Positions 44,683 through 54,185 of a DNA stretch of 57,400 nt are shown here, piece after piece. This DNA comes from Clostridium sp. N3C (GTDB taxonomy: Bacteria; Bacillota; Clostridia; Clostridiales; Clostridiaceae): contig NZ_FMJL01000011.1 of NCBI RefSeq assembly GCF_900095445.1, forward strand, positions 1-57,400, in the 5' to 3' direction. The translations under genes and the position numbers were made by a program. The stretch's first letter is position 1. Each line of letters starts with the position of its first letter. The notes under the pieces were generated by a model. It was not told the DNA's origin. It did not search any database and worked only from the letters and a program-made list of their open reading frames with translations.

Positions 44683-44697
44683 GAAGTCACGTCCTTT

Positions 44698-45531
44698 CTA
44701 AAACTTATTGGGTTTAGTGTCTGTAACATTAATTTCCCATTCTCCATTTTCATATTTATTATAAATATAATACTTAGTTTCACTCTTGTCTATCTTGTCA
44801 TTTACCGTAATTATGGCTTTATACACTGTTGTCTTATATCCTTGCGTCTTTATAGTAACTAATACATCAAATTCCTCACTATTATTATCAACAAGCTCCG
44901 CAGTACTTATAGTCTTCGATAAATTCTCTTTAAATTCTTCTATTTCTGTGGACAATAAATACTTCGCTCCCTCTACATCTTGGGATAGATCTATACCAAC
45001 CTTATTGCCATTTGCAGTTAACTTTTCCGTATAATTCCTTAAAAATTGTATTATTGAACCATAATAGGTCACCTTAAACTCTCTAGGTGCTCTATAATTC
45101 CATAGGTTTCTAATAATATCATGGTCTATTCTTTTTGAAACGATGTAAATGGCATCATCACTATATAAATTACCATAATCATTTTTGTCCAATCCAGTAA
45201 TATAATTAAATTTATGTACCATACCATTTTCATGTATTTCAAATATATAGTCTGGTTGTAACTCAGACTTTTGATCAACCTTTTTAGCAGAAGAAAGTAT
45301 ATCATACAAATCCCCTATGGTACTCTTATCTGTTACAACAAATCTAAAGCCTAGATCTCTAGTGCTTTGAATAATAATTTTATCCGCTTTACCTTCCTTA
45401 ATGTACTCAAAGTCATTGTTAATTAACCCCATTTTTAGTTTTAAGTCATTTATTTTTTGACAGCCAGTGGTTGAAAAAATCATAATTATCAACAATATAA
45501 ATGCAGATATATTTTTATATACTCTTTTCAT
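44698..45531 (-). CDS. Lipoprotein of unknown function
   Basis: The 277-residue protein has a lipoprotein signal (hydrophobic helix then lipobox STTGC near residue 24). The mature part has two similar-sized domains but no motif I recognise; DLGFRFVVTDKSTIGDLYDIL and EFKVTYYGSIIQFLRNYTEK are typical stretches. The ribosome site GGAGAGGGG is 24 nt from the ATG, with a perfect 7-bp hairpin between. Confidence 0.65.
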   Translation of the reverse strand: MKRVYKNISAFILLIIMIFSTTGCQKINDLKLKMGLINNDFEYIKEGKADKIIIQSTRDLGFRFVVTDKSTIGDLYDILSSAKKVDQKSELQPDYIFEIHENGMVHKFNYITGLDKNDYGNLYSDDAIYIVSKRIDHDIIRNLWNYRAPREFKVTYYGSIIQFLRNYTEKLTANGNKVGIDLSQDVEGAKYLLSTEIEEFKENLSKTISTAELVDNNSEEFDVLVTIKTQGYKTTVYKAIITVNDKIDKSETKYYIYNKYENGEWEINVTDTKPNKF

Positions 45532-45538
45532 AAATTAC

Positions 45539-45563
45539 GGTTGTATATGTACAACCCCTCTCC
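45539..45563 (-). promoter_or_regulatory. Ribosome site separated from the start codon by a hairpin
   Basis: On the minus strand GGAGAGGGG (45563-45555) is followed by GGTTGTA-cata-TACAACC (45556-45539), then 7 nt and the ATG at 45531. Folding of the hairpin would bring the ribosome site to normal distance. Two G residues are shared between site and stem. Confidence 0.55.
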
Positions 45564-45587
45564 TTTCAATTAATCTGATAAAATAAA

Positions 45588-45608
45588 AGAGAAGCATAAT
45601 GCTTCTCT
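45588..45608 (-). terminator. Intrinsic terminator
   Basis: AGAGAAGCAT pairs with ATGCTTCTCT around a minimal loop, T-rich on the minus strand. It ends the gene at 45.65 kb. Confidence 0.8.
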
Positions 45609-45653
45609 ACTCTCACATTAAAATTATAATACTTGAGGAATATTTAATCAACA

Positions 45654-46244
45654 TTATTGAGTTTTTTCATAAGTATTAACAATAGCATCAAAGATGGCCG
45701 GCATATTTTCCTTATATTTGTCGCTAGGAACAAAGAAGGCCATTCTAAAGAAGTCTTTTCCACTATCTATAAAGTATTCAATAGCCTTCATATCCTTTCC
45801 TGAAGAAGTTTTTGCATTATAGGTTAGCAAATAGGCCTTATTATCCTTTATAGTAATAGGCTTATACTCATAATTGCTTATTTGATCTGATTTATAAGCA
45901 CTAGATTTACCGCTATCTATAAAGCTCTTTAAGTCTTTTCCTTTTGAATTCCAAAGTTGAATAAAACCATGGACATTTCCATCGGTATAGATGAAATTAT
46001 TATGATAAATTATATCTCCGCCACCTAAATCCTGCCGCGATGTTTCCCAGCTATCAGGAAGCTTATATGTTAAACCACTATCTTCAATAGTATATTGCTT
46101 TAAATTTGCAAAACCATTTTGAATTAGTACTGTGGTTTTCAATCTGTGGCTTAAGCTTATTTCTATTCCTACTAGCACTAGCATTAGGCCTAATACTATT
46201 ATAGTTACTCCCAACCTCTTTCTATTTAATATAATTATACTCAT
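45654..46244 (-). CDS. Membrane-anchored PsbP/MOG1-like protein
   Basis: The 196-residue protein has one N-terminal transmembrane helix (about residues 11-31) and an extracellular domain. The domain begins SGLTYKLPDSWETS and ends with FFRMAFFVPSDKYKENMPAIFDAIVNTYE, the pattern of PsbP/DUF1795-like domains of Firmicute lipoproteins. Function unknown. GGGGAAAG lies before the ATG. Confidence 0.65.
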   Translation of the reverse strand: MSIIILNRKRLGVTIIVLGLMLVLVGIEISLSHRLKTTVLIQNGFANLKQYTIEDSGLTYKLPDSWETSRQDLGGGDIIYHNNFIYTDGNVHGFIQLWNSKGKDLKSFIDSGKSSAYKSDQISNYEYKPITIKDNKAYLLTYNAKTSSGKDMKAIEYFIDSGKDFFRMAFFVPSDKYKENMPAIFDAIVNTYEKTQ

Positions 46245-46327
46245 ATAAAACTTTCCCCTTCCCAGTACTATTGGTAAATTATATTAGAATGGGGAGAAAA
46301 ATATAACCTAAGCTAGTGATCAATTTA

Positions 46328-47728
46328 TCATTTTCTAACTGGGACTACTACCGCTGATGACTTAAAGTCATAGAACATTAGCCAATAACCTAATTGTTCC
46401 CCTCTAGTATCCCCTTCGTTTTCTGATACCCAAGTAACAAATCCAGTTTTTCCACCATAAGGTTGATCATAAATATTTCTTGTGCCAGGTATACCATAAA
46501 CAATATATTTCATATTTCCATCTTTATCGTATTTGTAACCTAATAGATAGTGCTTATATTTACTTATATATTGGTAATAGCTCGTCATAGGATAATATAT
46601 TATGGTATACTTATTATAGTCTTCCACAGCATTCATATCCTGCAAGCTTTCAACATTAACTCTATACCATTTACATCTCTTTATCTCTGTGCATATACCA
46701 TCTACTTCTTCAAAGTCCTGAGCTAATTTTCTAAAGAAGTCTCCTACAGTACCTAAAGGATATTCTATCTCTTCATTAACTTTCTCTTCCAGAGCCCTTT
46801 GCTCATCCTTTATCTCTTCACTTCTATCTAAGTCACCTTTTATTTCAGTATTTTCTTCTACTTTAGAAGTATCAGTTTTTACATTTTCATTCTGACTTAT
46901 TTTTTCTTTTAACTCTTCCCTTACTTTTTCTTCTATTTCCTTCTTAACTCTTTCTTCTATTTCTTGTCTTACTTTTTCTTCTATTTCCTTTTTAATTTTT
47001 TCCTCTATTTCTTGTCTTACTTTTTCTTCCTTAATTACTTCTTCTATATTTTGACTAGCACTTTCCTTAACTTCTTCCGTTGGCTCAAGGATTTCTTCAG
47101 CCTTTACTGCTTCACTTTCTTCCTTATTATCCTGCAATTGCTTTAATTCTTCAATTTTTCTTTCATACTCCTCAAAAACCTTGTTCTGTTCTAGAGATTT
47201 TTCTAATATATTATCTTCCTTATTAGATTCTTCAGATTTTCCCTCAATCTTTTCGGCCTTTTCTACCCTTTCTTCAGATATACTTTCCTTTCTATTTTCA
47301 TTAATCAACTGGAAGCTTCTCCAATCTGATGGTGGATCCGCCGAAGCAAAACCGCTCATTACGGAAATAAGATTACTGCCATCCTGCTTGACTATTGCTG
47401 CTCCCGTTACTACATCTATAGGCAAATTTGTACCAGCAATGTTGCTTGTGTTATATTCATATGTTATCTCTGCTCTACCATGCTCATCTATGTTCATTTC
47501 CCCAAGATTGATAATCTTTTTAGTGTCCTTCTTGTTGCAGATTAGAACCATATAATAAGGCTCTAACTCCTTTTTTATATTCTGTACATAATAGGTTATT
47601 TTGCACTTATCACTTTTCGTCTCCAATTTAGTATAACCGGAAGGCAGCTTATCTGAAGATACTGAATAGCCGTTCTCGTCCTGCTGTAATATTATAAAAT
47701 ATCTACTATATCCTTTTTTATGAGCCAC
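46328..47728 (-). CDS. Cytoplasmic clostridial protein with charged coiled-coil repeat
   Basis: About 466 residues without signal or membrane helix. Residues 1-130 form a beta-rich domain (RYFIILQQDENGYSVSSDKL; VDVVTGAAIVK region). Residues about 150-320 are an almost pure Glu/Lys coiled coil with a 16-residue repeat of the type EEKVRQEIEEKIKKEI. The last 150 residues are aromatic-rich (KCKWYRVNVESLQDMN; YPMTSYYQYISKYKHYLLGY). This domain order is common in Clostridia and could be a spore or envelope-associated protein, but I know no proven function. The GTG at 47728 follows GGAGGG; an upstream TTG overlaps it. Confidence 0.65.
   Translation of the reverse strand: MAHKKGYSRYFIILQQDENGYSVSSDKLPSGYTKLETKSDKCKITYYVQNIKKELEPYYMVLICNKKDTKKIINLGEMNIDEHGRAEITYEYNTSNIAGTNLPIDVVTGAAIVKQDGSNLISVMSGFASADPPSDWRSFQLINENRKESISEERVEKAEKIEGKSEESNKEDNILEKSLEQNKVFEEYERKIEELKQLQDNKEESEAVKAEEILEPTEEVKESASQNIEEVIKEEKVRQEIEEKIKKEIEEKVRQEIEERVKKEIEEKVREELKEKISQNENVKTDTSKVEENTEIKGDLDRSEEIKDEQRALEEKVNEEIEYPLGTVGDFFRKLAQDFEEVDGICTEIKRCKWYRVNVESLQDMNAVEDYNKYTIIYYPMTSYYQYISKYKHYLLGYKYDKDGNMKYIVYGIPGTRNIYDQPYGGKTGFVTWVSENEGDTRGEQLGYWLMFYDFKSSAVVVPVRK
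46921..47030 (-). repeat. 48-bp tandem repeat inside the coiled-coil gene
   Basis: Two full 48-bp copies (46921-46968 and 46969-47016) and a third partial copy encode the 16-residue charged repeat. Copies differ at a few positions only, so they can expand or contract by slippage. Confidence 0.8.
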
Positions 47729-47803
47729 CGTATTATCCCTCCACAATATTATTCAATATAATATATGAGGAAGGGTGCTAAAAGTGAACATATATGTAAA
47801 ATT

Positions 47804-48640
47804 TTATTCATAAGCTTTTATTTTATTTGATAGTTTGGCAAACTCTTCAATAGAAAGAGTTTCCCCTCTCCTTTTAGGATCAATGCTTGCTTCTTCAAAG
47901 GCTTTCATTAGCTTTTCTTTTCCTATGCTAATATTTTTCAAAGCATTAGAAAGAGTTTTTCTTCTCATATTAAAAGCATCTCTTATAATGCTAAAAAATA
48001 ATTTTTCGTCCTGTACCTGTACCCTAGGAGTGTCTAGTTTTTCTAATTTAATAACAATAGAATCTACCTTAGGCTGAGGAATAAAAGAAGTTGGCGGTAC
48101 CTTTCTAATAATTTCTGTACGACAGTAGTACTGCACTAATAAAGAAAGGGAACCATAATCCTTCCCTCCAGGAACTGCATTCATTCTCTCCGCCACTTCC
48201 TTTTGAATCATTATTGTTAAGGACTTAAAGGAATATCCTCCAGTAAGCAAGTTTATGATAATTGGAGTAGTCACATAATAAGGAAGGTTTGCTACTAGCT
48301 TTACACTTTCTTCTTCTCCTATGATTTCATTATAATTAACTTTCAGCGCATCTTCATTAACAAGCTGAAAATTATCAAAGTCCTTTAGCTCCTGCTGCAA
48401 AATTGGTATTAAGCTTTTATCTAATTCGATAGCACATACCGCCTTTGCCCTCTTTAGAAGTTCTCTAGTTAAGGTCCCTACTCCTGGACCTATTTCTATT
48501 ACAAAATCCTCTTTACTTACTTGAGCTCCCTCTACTATATCTGTAACCACAGAATTATCTATTAAAAAATTCTGTCCTAAACTTTTTGTAAATTTAAAAC
48601 CATATTTTCTTACAATTTCTTTAGTACTAAAATTATCCAT
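47804..48640 (-). CDS. ksgA: 16S rRNA dimethyladenosine transferase KsgA
   Basis: KsgA dimethylates A1518 and A1519 of 16S rRNA late in 30S assembly. Motifs: [15 protein letters not shown] motif [13 protein letters not shown], catalytic [10 protein letters not shown] and the C-terminal [19 protein letters not shown]. 278 residues from the ATG at 48640, which follows GGAG and sits 1 nt after the rnmV stop. The GTG five codons earlier overlaps rnmV and the ribosome site. Order rnmV-ksgA is as in Bacillus. Confidence 0.96.
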   Translation of the reverse strand: MDNFSTKEIVRKYGFKFTKSLGQNFLIDNSVVTDIVEGAQVSKEDFVIEIGPGVGTLTRELLKRAKAVCAIELDKSLIPILQQELKDFDNFQLVNEDALKVNYNEIIGEEESVKLVANLPYYVTTPIIINLLTGGYSFKSLTIMIQKEVAERMNAVPGGKDYGSLSLLVQYYCRTEIIRKVPPTSFIPQPKVDSIVIKLEKLDTPRVQVQDEKLFFSIIRDAFNMRRKTLSNALKNISIGKEKLMKAFEEASIDPKRRGETLSIEEFAKLSNKIKAYE

Positions 48641-48641
48641 A

Positions 48642-49196
48642 CTATCTTTCTCCACTTTCTATATTATCTATTTTTTTAATAGCTTGAACAAACTCCTCTT
48701 TACTTATTCCAAAATTGTTTAATCGGGATAAAAAGGCTGTAGCATTACCATAACCTATACCCAATAACTTTCCTAGTTTAGCTCTTCTATTACTTGCCTC
48801 TTCATTACCGGTGAGCTTAAAGAAAAACATATCTTGCATATTAAATTCCTCTCTTTTTTCTTTAGTCTCACAGTGGGCCTTATTTAGAGCTTCAATTATG
48901 GCCTGAGGAGAGGCATTCTCTACACCTATATCTCCATCTTTGCTCCCTTCTTCACGAGATATGTATGCATGCTTTATTCCTTGAACTCTCTTAGATATAA
49001 TTTTCCTTATTTTTTCACCAGCAAAATCCGGATCTGTAAGCACTATTACCCCTTGTCTTTCTTGTGCCTCTTTAATCTTATTAATAACTTTACTATTTAT
49101 ACCAAAACCACCTACTGCTATTACTTCTGCATCCACAGCTCTTTTAACGGCAGTTACATCATCTCTTCCTTCTACTACTATTACTTCCTTAATCAT
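48642..49196 (-). CDS. rnmV: Ribonuclease M5
   Basis: A TOPRIM nuclease of 184 residues that matures 5S rRNA. Visible are [15 protein letters not shown] (catalytic Glu), [12 protein letters not shown] (DxD) and [12 protein letters not shown] at 49196 follows GGAGG; the TTG four codons upstream overlaps that site. Coupled to ksgA. Confidence 0.95.
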   Translation of the reverse strand: MIKEVIVVEGRDDVTAVKRAVDAEVIAVGGFGINSKVINKIKEAQERQGVIVLTDPDFAGEKIRKIISKRVQGIKHAYISREEGSKDGDIGVENASPQAIIEALNKAHCETKEKREEFNMQDMFFFKLTGNEEASNRRAKLGKLLGIGYGNATAFLSRLNNFGISKEEFVQAIKKIDNIESGER

Positions 49197-49266
49197 ATTT
49201 TCCTCCAATTAGTATGGCAATACTTAAATTTCTATAAATATATTATATGCTTTTCTCAGAAAAAGT

Positions 49267-49294
49267 AAAATAGAAGCCTAATGGCTTCTATTTT
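49267..49294 (-). terminator. Terminator of the G5/3D gene
   Basis: AAAATAGAAGCC pairs with GGCTTCTATTTT around a loop of four; the stem includes the stop codon. T-rich on the minus strand. Confidence 0.8.
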
Positions 49295-50331
49295 AAGATA
49301 TAAACATTCTTATACTTTACTCCCCACTGTAGAGCTTGGCTATGACTTGGAAAATAGACATCTATTTTATTTCCTTTAATAGCTCCACCGGTATCTTCAG
49401 CTATGGCAAATCCATAGTCTTCTACATATACCTTTGTACCTAGGGGAATAACCCTTGGGTCTACAGCTATAGTACTGTAGCCGTTAGCATTTCTTTTTGC
49501 TTGAGTTCCCATTGCAGTTCTGTTATAACCAGCACTAGAACTATACTTACCAGTACAGATATTGCATGGGCAATAGGCTGTAGCCTTAACTCTTATAACG
49601 CTTTTGTAAGTAATTTGAGTACCACCACGGTCAAGAGCTAATACTCCAAGAGTTCCTTGTAGTAGGATTTTTTTAACCGGTTCTTTAGTAACTACGTCAC
49701 TAATAACCTCCCTGGAAACTTCTTTCCCATCCTCATAAACAACTCTTGTAGTAATTTCTCTTTCACCAGTTTGTCCTTCTTGAATAGTCTTTGTTACATT
49801 GCTTGCTAAATCTGGATCTTTTCTAACCTCTGTTGAATATTCAATATTTTGCGATTCCTTTAATAGTTGAGTAGTAACCCTAGTGATTTTTACTGTCATT
49901 CCATCGGCGATATCCTGAGTCCTTGGAGGATTAACCTTGTCGGACTCATTTACTGTAATTCCTTCAGCTACAAGCATTTCTTCAACGTTTTTTTCTGCAG
50001 TTTGTATCTGCAACGTTTTTCCATCGACTATTACATTGATATTAACAGCTCTAGTTATTATAACTTTATCTCCATCTTTTACTTTGCTGTCTAAACCGGG
50101 TGTAATTTTGTCCTTTGGTCCTACAGTTATTGCATTCCTCTTAAGAGTATTTCTTAAGCTTGATGAATAGGTTATGATTTTTTTCTCTTCCCCATCCACA
50201 ATAACTGTAACTTCTTTTCTTAAGTTATAAATTATTGATAGACATCCAATTATCAATAGAATCAACAAAAATGTTGACTTGGGACCAAAGGAAATGAATT
50301 TCACTATTCTGTTTTTTATTTCTTTCATCAT
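49288..50331 (-). CDS. G5 and 3D domain cell-wall protein (YabE-like)
   Basis: The 347-residue protein has one N-terminal membrane helix (about residues 17-37), two DUF348 repeats (VTVIVDGEEKKI and INVIVDGKTLQI), a G5 domain (YSTEVRKDPDLASNVTKTIQ) and a C-terminal 3D domain with conserved Asp residues (AVDPRVIPLGTKVYVEDYG, then AEDTGGAIKGNKIDVYF). It resembles YabE and resuscitation-promoting wall lytic enzymes (Stationary-phase type). GGGAGG precedes two adjacent ATG codons; the first is shown. A 9-bp hairpin (ACAGAAGCA/TGCTTCTGT) lies directly before the ribosome site. Confidence 0.92.
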   Translation of the reverse strand: MMKEIKNRIVKFISFGPKSTFLLILLIIGCLSIIYNLRKEVTVIVDGEEKKIITYSSSLRNTLKRNAITVGPKDKITPGLDSKVKDGDKVIITRAVNINVIVDGKTLQIQTAEKNVEEMLVAEGITVNESDKVNPPRTQDIADGMTVKITRVTTQLLKESQNIEYSTEVRKDPDLASNVTKTIQEGQTGEREITTRVVYEDGKEVSREVISDVVTKEPVKKILLQGTLGVLALDRGGTQITYKSVIRVKATAYCPCNICTGKYSSSAGYNRTAMGTQAKRNANGYSTIAVDPRVIPLGTKVYVEDYGFAIAEDTGGAIKGNKIDVYFPSHSQALQWGVKYKNVYILK

Positions 50332-50593
50332 TTTCCTCCCTTTTTACAGAAGCAAAAGAAGACTCAAAAACTCTCGCTGCTTCTGTCTGTATTTGGACTG
50401 TCATAAAACACATTTGTGCATATAATATAAAATAATATATATGATTCCAATTTATTAACTTACAGTCTTTCATACAGCGGGAATATTCACCCGGTTAAAG
50501 TGAATACATTAAATTATACGCCCACATTCTAAAAAATATACACTTTTTATTATTTTTTCCATTTAAATGTTTCTTTTACATTTTAAACCAACA

Positions 50594-51367
50594 TTATAAA
50601 TTTATCAAGTCCTTTATATTTTGTCTAGTTTTTTCACAGACTTCTAAGGCTGATAATCCCTTTATTTTAGCTATTTCTTCTATTATGTAAGGAATATAAT
50701 CTGATCTATTTCTTTTCCCTCTAAAAGGTGTAGGTGCCATATAAGGACAATCAGTTTCTACCAACAATCTATCCATCGGAACTTCTCTTACTACATCTAC
50801 TATTTTCTTAGCATTTTTGAAAGTTACTACACCAGTTACACCAATATAATAACCTTCCTTTAAGCATTGTCTTGCAAATTCAACACTACCAGAAAAACAA
50901 TGAACTACACCTTTTACTTTTGGATATTCCTTAATTATAGTTAAAGTATCTTCATGAGCTTCTCTATCATGAATAACTACTGGCAAATCAAGCTTCTCTG
51001 CTAAGGCCATCTGCTTTCGAAAAACTTCTTTTTGCACATCTTTTGGTGGATTTTCATCCCAATAATAATCTAAACCTATTTCTCCTATAGCCCTAACTTT
51101 ATCGCTACTAATAGCCATGTTCTCAATTTCCTGCAAGGCGTTGAGGTCTAATTCATAAGCATTCTCAGGATGGATGCCTACTGCCGCATAAAAGAAATCA
51201 TATTGATTTGCTAACTTAAAAGAAGTTCTGGCTCCTTCTAAACTTGATCCACAATTTAACACTCCAACTACACCAGCTTTGTGAATTTCCTCTATCACCT
51301 GTTCTCTATCATTATTAAATTGATCATCATCATAATGTGCATGAGAATCAAAAATTTTAAGTTCCAT
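50594..51367 (-). CDS. tatD: TatD-family metal-dependent DNase
   Basis: A 257-residue TIM-barrel hydrolase with IFDSHAHYDDD (HxH), EIGLDYYWDENP, VIHDREAHEDT, VHCFSGS and VETDCPY metal or catalytic motifs. TatD proteins act as 3'-5' exonucleases in DNA repair and degradation. ATG at 51367 follows GGGGTGAT; a GTG three codons earlier lies within it. As in Bacillus, the YabE-like gene follows. Confidence 0.95.
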   Translation of the reverse strand: MELKIFDSHAHYDDDQFNNDREQVIEEIHKAGVVGVLNCGSSLEGARTSFKLANQYDFFYAAVGIHPENAYELDLNALQEIENMAISSDKVRAIGEIGLDYYWDENPPKDVQKEVFRKQMALAEKLDLPVVIHDREAHEDTLTIIKEYPKVKGVVHCFSGSVEFARQCLKEGYYIGVTGVVTFKNAKKIVDVVREVPMDRLLVETDCPYMAPTPFRGKRNRSDYIPYIIEEIAKIKGLSALEVCEKTRQNIKDLINL

Positions 51368-51603
51368 GACTATCACCCCGATTTTATTTATATTAAACTT
51401 TGAATCTTGCGCTTATGCTATAATACCTTTAATCACTTAAAAAAACAAGTAAATTTTTTACAGCTGCCCTTTATATAGCTTTTATAGCCCTTTTCATTGT
51501 TTTTTAATTATAACTAGAAAGAATAATTATCATATTTTTAGTTACACTATAACTGGGGAATATATCAACCCATGCATTTTCTTATTTCTAGGAGGTTTTT
51601 TAG

Positions 51604-51801
51604 ATGGAAGGTACAGTTAAATGGTTTAACGCTCAAAAAGGATTTGGTTTTATCACCACCGATGATGGAAAGGATGTTTTCGTTCATTATTCCAGCATAG
51701 AAAGTGATGGCTTTAAATCCCTGGAGGAGGGCCAAAAGGTAACTTTTGATATCACTCAAGGTGAGAAGGGCGAACAGGCCACAAATGTGAAAAAGTTATA
51801 G
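51604..51801 (+). CDS. Cold-shock protein
   Basis: A 65-residue CspA/CspB-family OB-fold RNA chaperone. RNP1 is KGFGFI and RNP2 VFVHYSS; the start [11 protein letters not shown] is typical. AGGAGG lies 7 nt before the ATG. A gene-free upstream region of over 200 bp can hold the long leader usual for these genes. Confidence 0.96.
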   Translation: MEGTVKWFNAQKGFGFITTDDGKDVFVHYSSIESDGFKSLEEGQKVTFDITQGEKGEQATNVKKL

Positions 51802-51820
51802 GCTTATTTCTTGACACATT

Positions 51821-51853
51821 AAAGGAGGCAAAAAGTTACTTCTCGCCTCCTTT
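51821..51853. terminator. Bidirectional terminator
   Basis: AAAGGAGGC (51821-51829) pairs with GCCTCCTTT (51845-51853), T-rich on the plus side. It overlaps the last codons of the minus-strand gene. Confidence 0.8.
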
Positions 51854-52249
51854 CTTTTGATAATCTTCTGGTTTTTCTGAGTACAAAACTCCATCCTTAT
51901 ACCAAACTTCTCCACTAACTCTTAGTGCTGATTTGCCCAATTCTGGTATCTGCTCTCCATCATGGCTATAAAAAAATACATCTGCACAGGGCCAATCTGC
52001 AATGATAAAGCAGTACCAGTTACCCTCTTCATGAGTCATTTCCATTCCAGGTCTAATAGGCCCTGTCACTTCGCCATTATAGTAATATATGTAGGCAGAC
52101 TGCCAATTATCTGGCTTATAAAAGTGTACTGTCACTTTATCAGTAACAGGTACAAGCCTATAACCACTATACCTATTATTTTTAATAACTATAAAAACCA
52201 AGATAAAAATTATTAATAAACCTAATATCTTACCTTTAGAAATTCTCAT
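51836..52249 (-). CDS. Membrane-anchored starch-binding (CBM25/26-like) protein
   Basis: The 137-residue protein has one N-terminal membrane helix (about residues 8-23) and a single carbohydrate-binding-like domain: VTVHFYKPDNWQSAYIYYYN, GMEMTHEEGNWYCFII and ADVFFYSHDGEQIPE. The order of Trp/Tyr residues resembles the starch-binding module 26. There is no enzyme domain. Binding of a glucan or wall glycan at the cell surface is inferred. Confidence 0.7.
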   Translation of the reverse strand: MRISKGKILGLLIIFILVFIVIKNNRYSGYRLVPVTDKVTVHFYKPDNWQSAYIYYYNGEVTGPIRPGMEMTHEEGNWYCFIIADWPCADVFFYSHDGEQIPELGKSALRVSGEVWYKDGVLYSEKPEDYQKKGGEK

Positions 52250-52397
52250 TATTACACCTCAAAAGTTATAAGATTCTTATCTATAATCTACTAACTCTTC
52301 AAAAATCTTTCTTACATTTTAGCATTAAGCTTATAGATTTTCAAATTTATAACTGAAACATATTGTTAGAAAAAAATCCAAAATAATAATTTATTCC

Positions 52398-52456
52398 TTG
52401 ATTTACTAAATTCAGTATGTTAAATTTTCCTTATAGGCAGCTAGAGAAAAGCTGCA
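52398..52456 (+). promoter_or_regulatory. panBCD promoter and leader hairpin
   Basis: TTGATT (52398-52403), 17-bp spacer, TAAATT (52421-52426). A short hairpin GCAGCT/AGCTGC (52439-52456 region) followed by ATTTTGG lies in the leader. Its role is uncertain. Confidence 0.5.
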
Positions 52457-52489
52457 TTTTGGTTTAAGATTCAACAAGGAGTGAATTAG

Positions 52490-53317
52490 ATGAAGAATAC
52501 TACAATAAGCTTCCAAAAGGCTAAGGAAGCAGGCAAAAAAATAACTATGCTTACAGCTTACGATTACTCAATGGCTAAACTAATAGATGAATGTGAAATA
52601 AACGGTATTTTAGTAGGAGACTCCTTAGGCATGGTATGTCTTGGTTATGAAAATACTCTTAGTGTAACTATGGAAGATATGATACACCATACTAAGGCAG
52701 TGACTAGAGCTGCAAAGCAAGCTATGGTAATAAGCGATCTACCCTTTATGTCCTATCAAACTTCTGTATATGATGCCGTTTATAATGCGGGTAGATTAAT
52801 AAAGGAAGGCGGCGCCCAAGCCGTTAAGCTTGAAGGTGGCGCTGAATTTGTAGAGCATATTAAGGCAATTGTAAAAGCTTCAATTCCTGTAATGGGTCAC
52901 ATAGGTCTTACTCCCCAATCTGTAAATGCCTTTGGTGGTTTTAAGGTACAGGGGAAAACAGAAGCTGCTGCAAAAAAACTTATAGAGGATGCCTTAGCTA
53001 TTGAAGCTGCTGGTGCCTTTGCTATAACCTTGGAATGTGTACCAGCCAAATTAGCTCAGTTAATATCCTCCAAGCTAACTATTCCAACTATAGGAATTGG
53101 CGCTGGAAAGGGATGTGATGGGCAAATCTTAGTTTATCAAGACATGCTAGGTATGTTTAATAACTTCAAACCTAAGTTTGTAAAACAGTACAGTCAAGTA
53201 GGAGAGTTAATAAAAAGCTCCATCAAATCCTATAAAACAGAAGTTGAAGAAGGACTTTTCCCAGGTGAAGAACATCAATTTAGCATAGATGATTCTATAA
53301 TAGAAAAACTCTACTAG
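52490..53317 (+). CDS. panB: 3-methyl-2-oxobutanoate hydroxymethyltransferase
   Basis: PanB makes ketopantoate, first step of pantothenate synthesis. The 275-residue protein shows [53 protein letters not shown] and [16 protein letters not shown], all classic. AAGGAGTG precedes the ATG. First gene of panBCD. Confidence 0.97.
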   Translation: MKNTTISFQKAKEAGKKITMLTAYDYSMAKLIDECEINGILVGDSLGMVCLGYENTLSVTMEDMIHHTKAVTRAAKQAMVISDLPFMSYQTSVYDAVYNAGRLIKEGGAQAVKLEGGAEFVEHIKAIVKASIPVMGHIGLTPQSVNAFGGFKVQGKTEAAAKKLIEDALAIEAAGAFAITLECVPAKLAQLISSKLTIPTIGIGAGKGCDGQILVYQDMLGMFNNFKPKFVKQYSQVGELIKSSIKSYKTEVEEGLFPGEEHQFSIDDSIIEKLY

Positions 53318-53328
53318 GAGGTTAAATA

Positions 53329-54171
53329 ATGATTTTTCATAGAATAGAAGAAGTTAAAGATCAAATTAATAGTTGGAAAAAGGCAGGCTTATCAATAGGA
53401 TTTGTACCAACTATGGGATACTTGCACGAAGGTCATTGCTCCCTTATAAAAAGAGCTAGCATGGAAAATGACAAGGTAGTAGTAAGTATTTTTGTAAATC
53501 CTATTCAGTTTAATGTAAAGGATGACCTAGATACATATCCAAGAGATTTAGAAAGGGATGTAAAGAAGGTTTTAGAATCTGGCGGACACTTAATTTTTAA
53601 TCCTAGCGTAGAAGAAATGTATCCTAGCAATTTTTCTACTTTTATAGAAGTGGAAGGTTTAACAGATGAACTATGCGGAAGAAGTAGACCTGGACATTTT
53701 AGAGGAGTATGCACAGTAGTTACTAAGCTTTTTAATATTGTAACACCAACCAGGGCTTATTTCGGCGAAAAAGACGCACAGCAGTTAGCAGTTATAAAAA
53801 GAATGGTAGAAGATTTAAATATGGATATTGAAATCATTGCTTGTCCTATAGTCCGCGAAGAGGATGGTCTTGCAAAAAGCTCTAGAAACGTTCATCTTAA
53901 TCCACAAGAACGTGAAGCGGCTGTCATACTTAGTAAAAGTCTACTGGCGGCAAAGGACTTTATACTTGAAGGTAATAGAGACAGTGAAACCATAATTACA
54001 TACATAAAAAGCATTTTGGAAAAAGAACCCTTATGTAAGATTGACTATGTAGAAATCGTAGATAGTGTTAACTTAAAGCCTGTTGAAAAAGTTAACAAGC
54101 CTGTGCTTATAGCTCTAGCGGCTTTTTTCGGAAAAACAAGACTAATAGATAATATAACGATAAATGTATAA
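53329..54171 (+). CDS. panC: Pantothenate synthetase
   Basis: PanC joins pantoate and beta-alanine with ATP. The 280-residue protein has the HIGH-like [48 protein letters not shown] and the KMSKS-like [12 protein letters not shown]. It follows panB by 11 nt with GGAGG. Confidence 0.97.
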   Translation: MIFHRIEEVKDQINSWKKAGLSIGFVPTMGYLHEGHCSLIKRASMENDKVVVSIFVNPIQFNVKDDLDTYPRDLERDVKKVLESGGHLIFNPSVEEMYPSNFSTFIEVEGLTDELCGRSRPGHFRGVCTVVTKLFNIVTPTRAYFGEKDAQQLAVIKRMVEDLNMDIEIIACPIVREEDGLAKSSRNVHLNPQEREAAVILSKSLLAAKDFILEGNRDSETIITYIKSILEKEPLCKIDYVEIVDSVNLKPVEKVNKPVLIALAAFFGKTRLIDNITINV

Positions 54172-54185
54172 TTGGAGGAATTTAC

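Noticed and set aside
46964..47146. Phe/Tyr/Leu-rich plus-strand frame
   Set aside because: It is the antisense of the Glu/Lys coiled-coil repeat and not a real membrane protein.
50332..50520. Second c-di-AMP or other known riboswitch before the G5/3D gene
   Set aside because: Some GGGTGAAT-like words and hairpins occur, but the ydaO core elements are absent.
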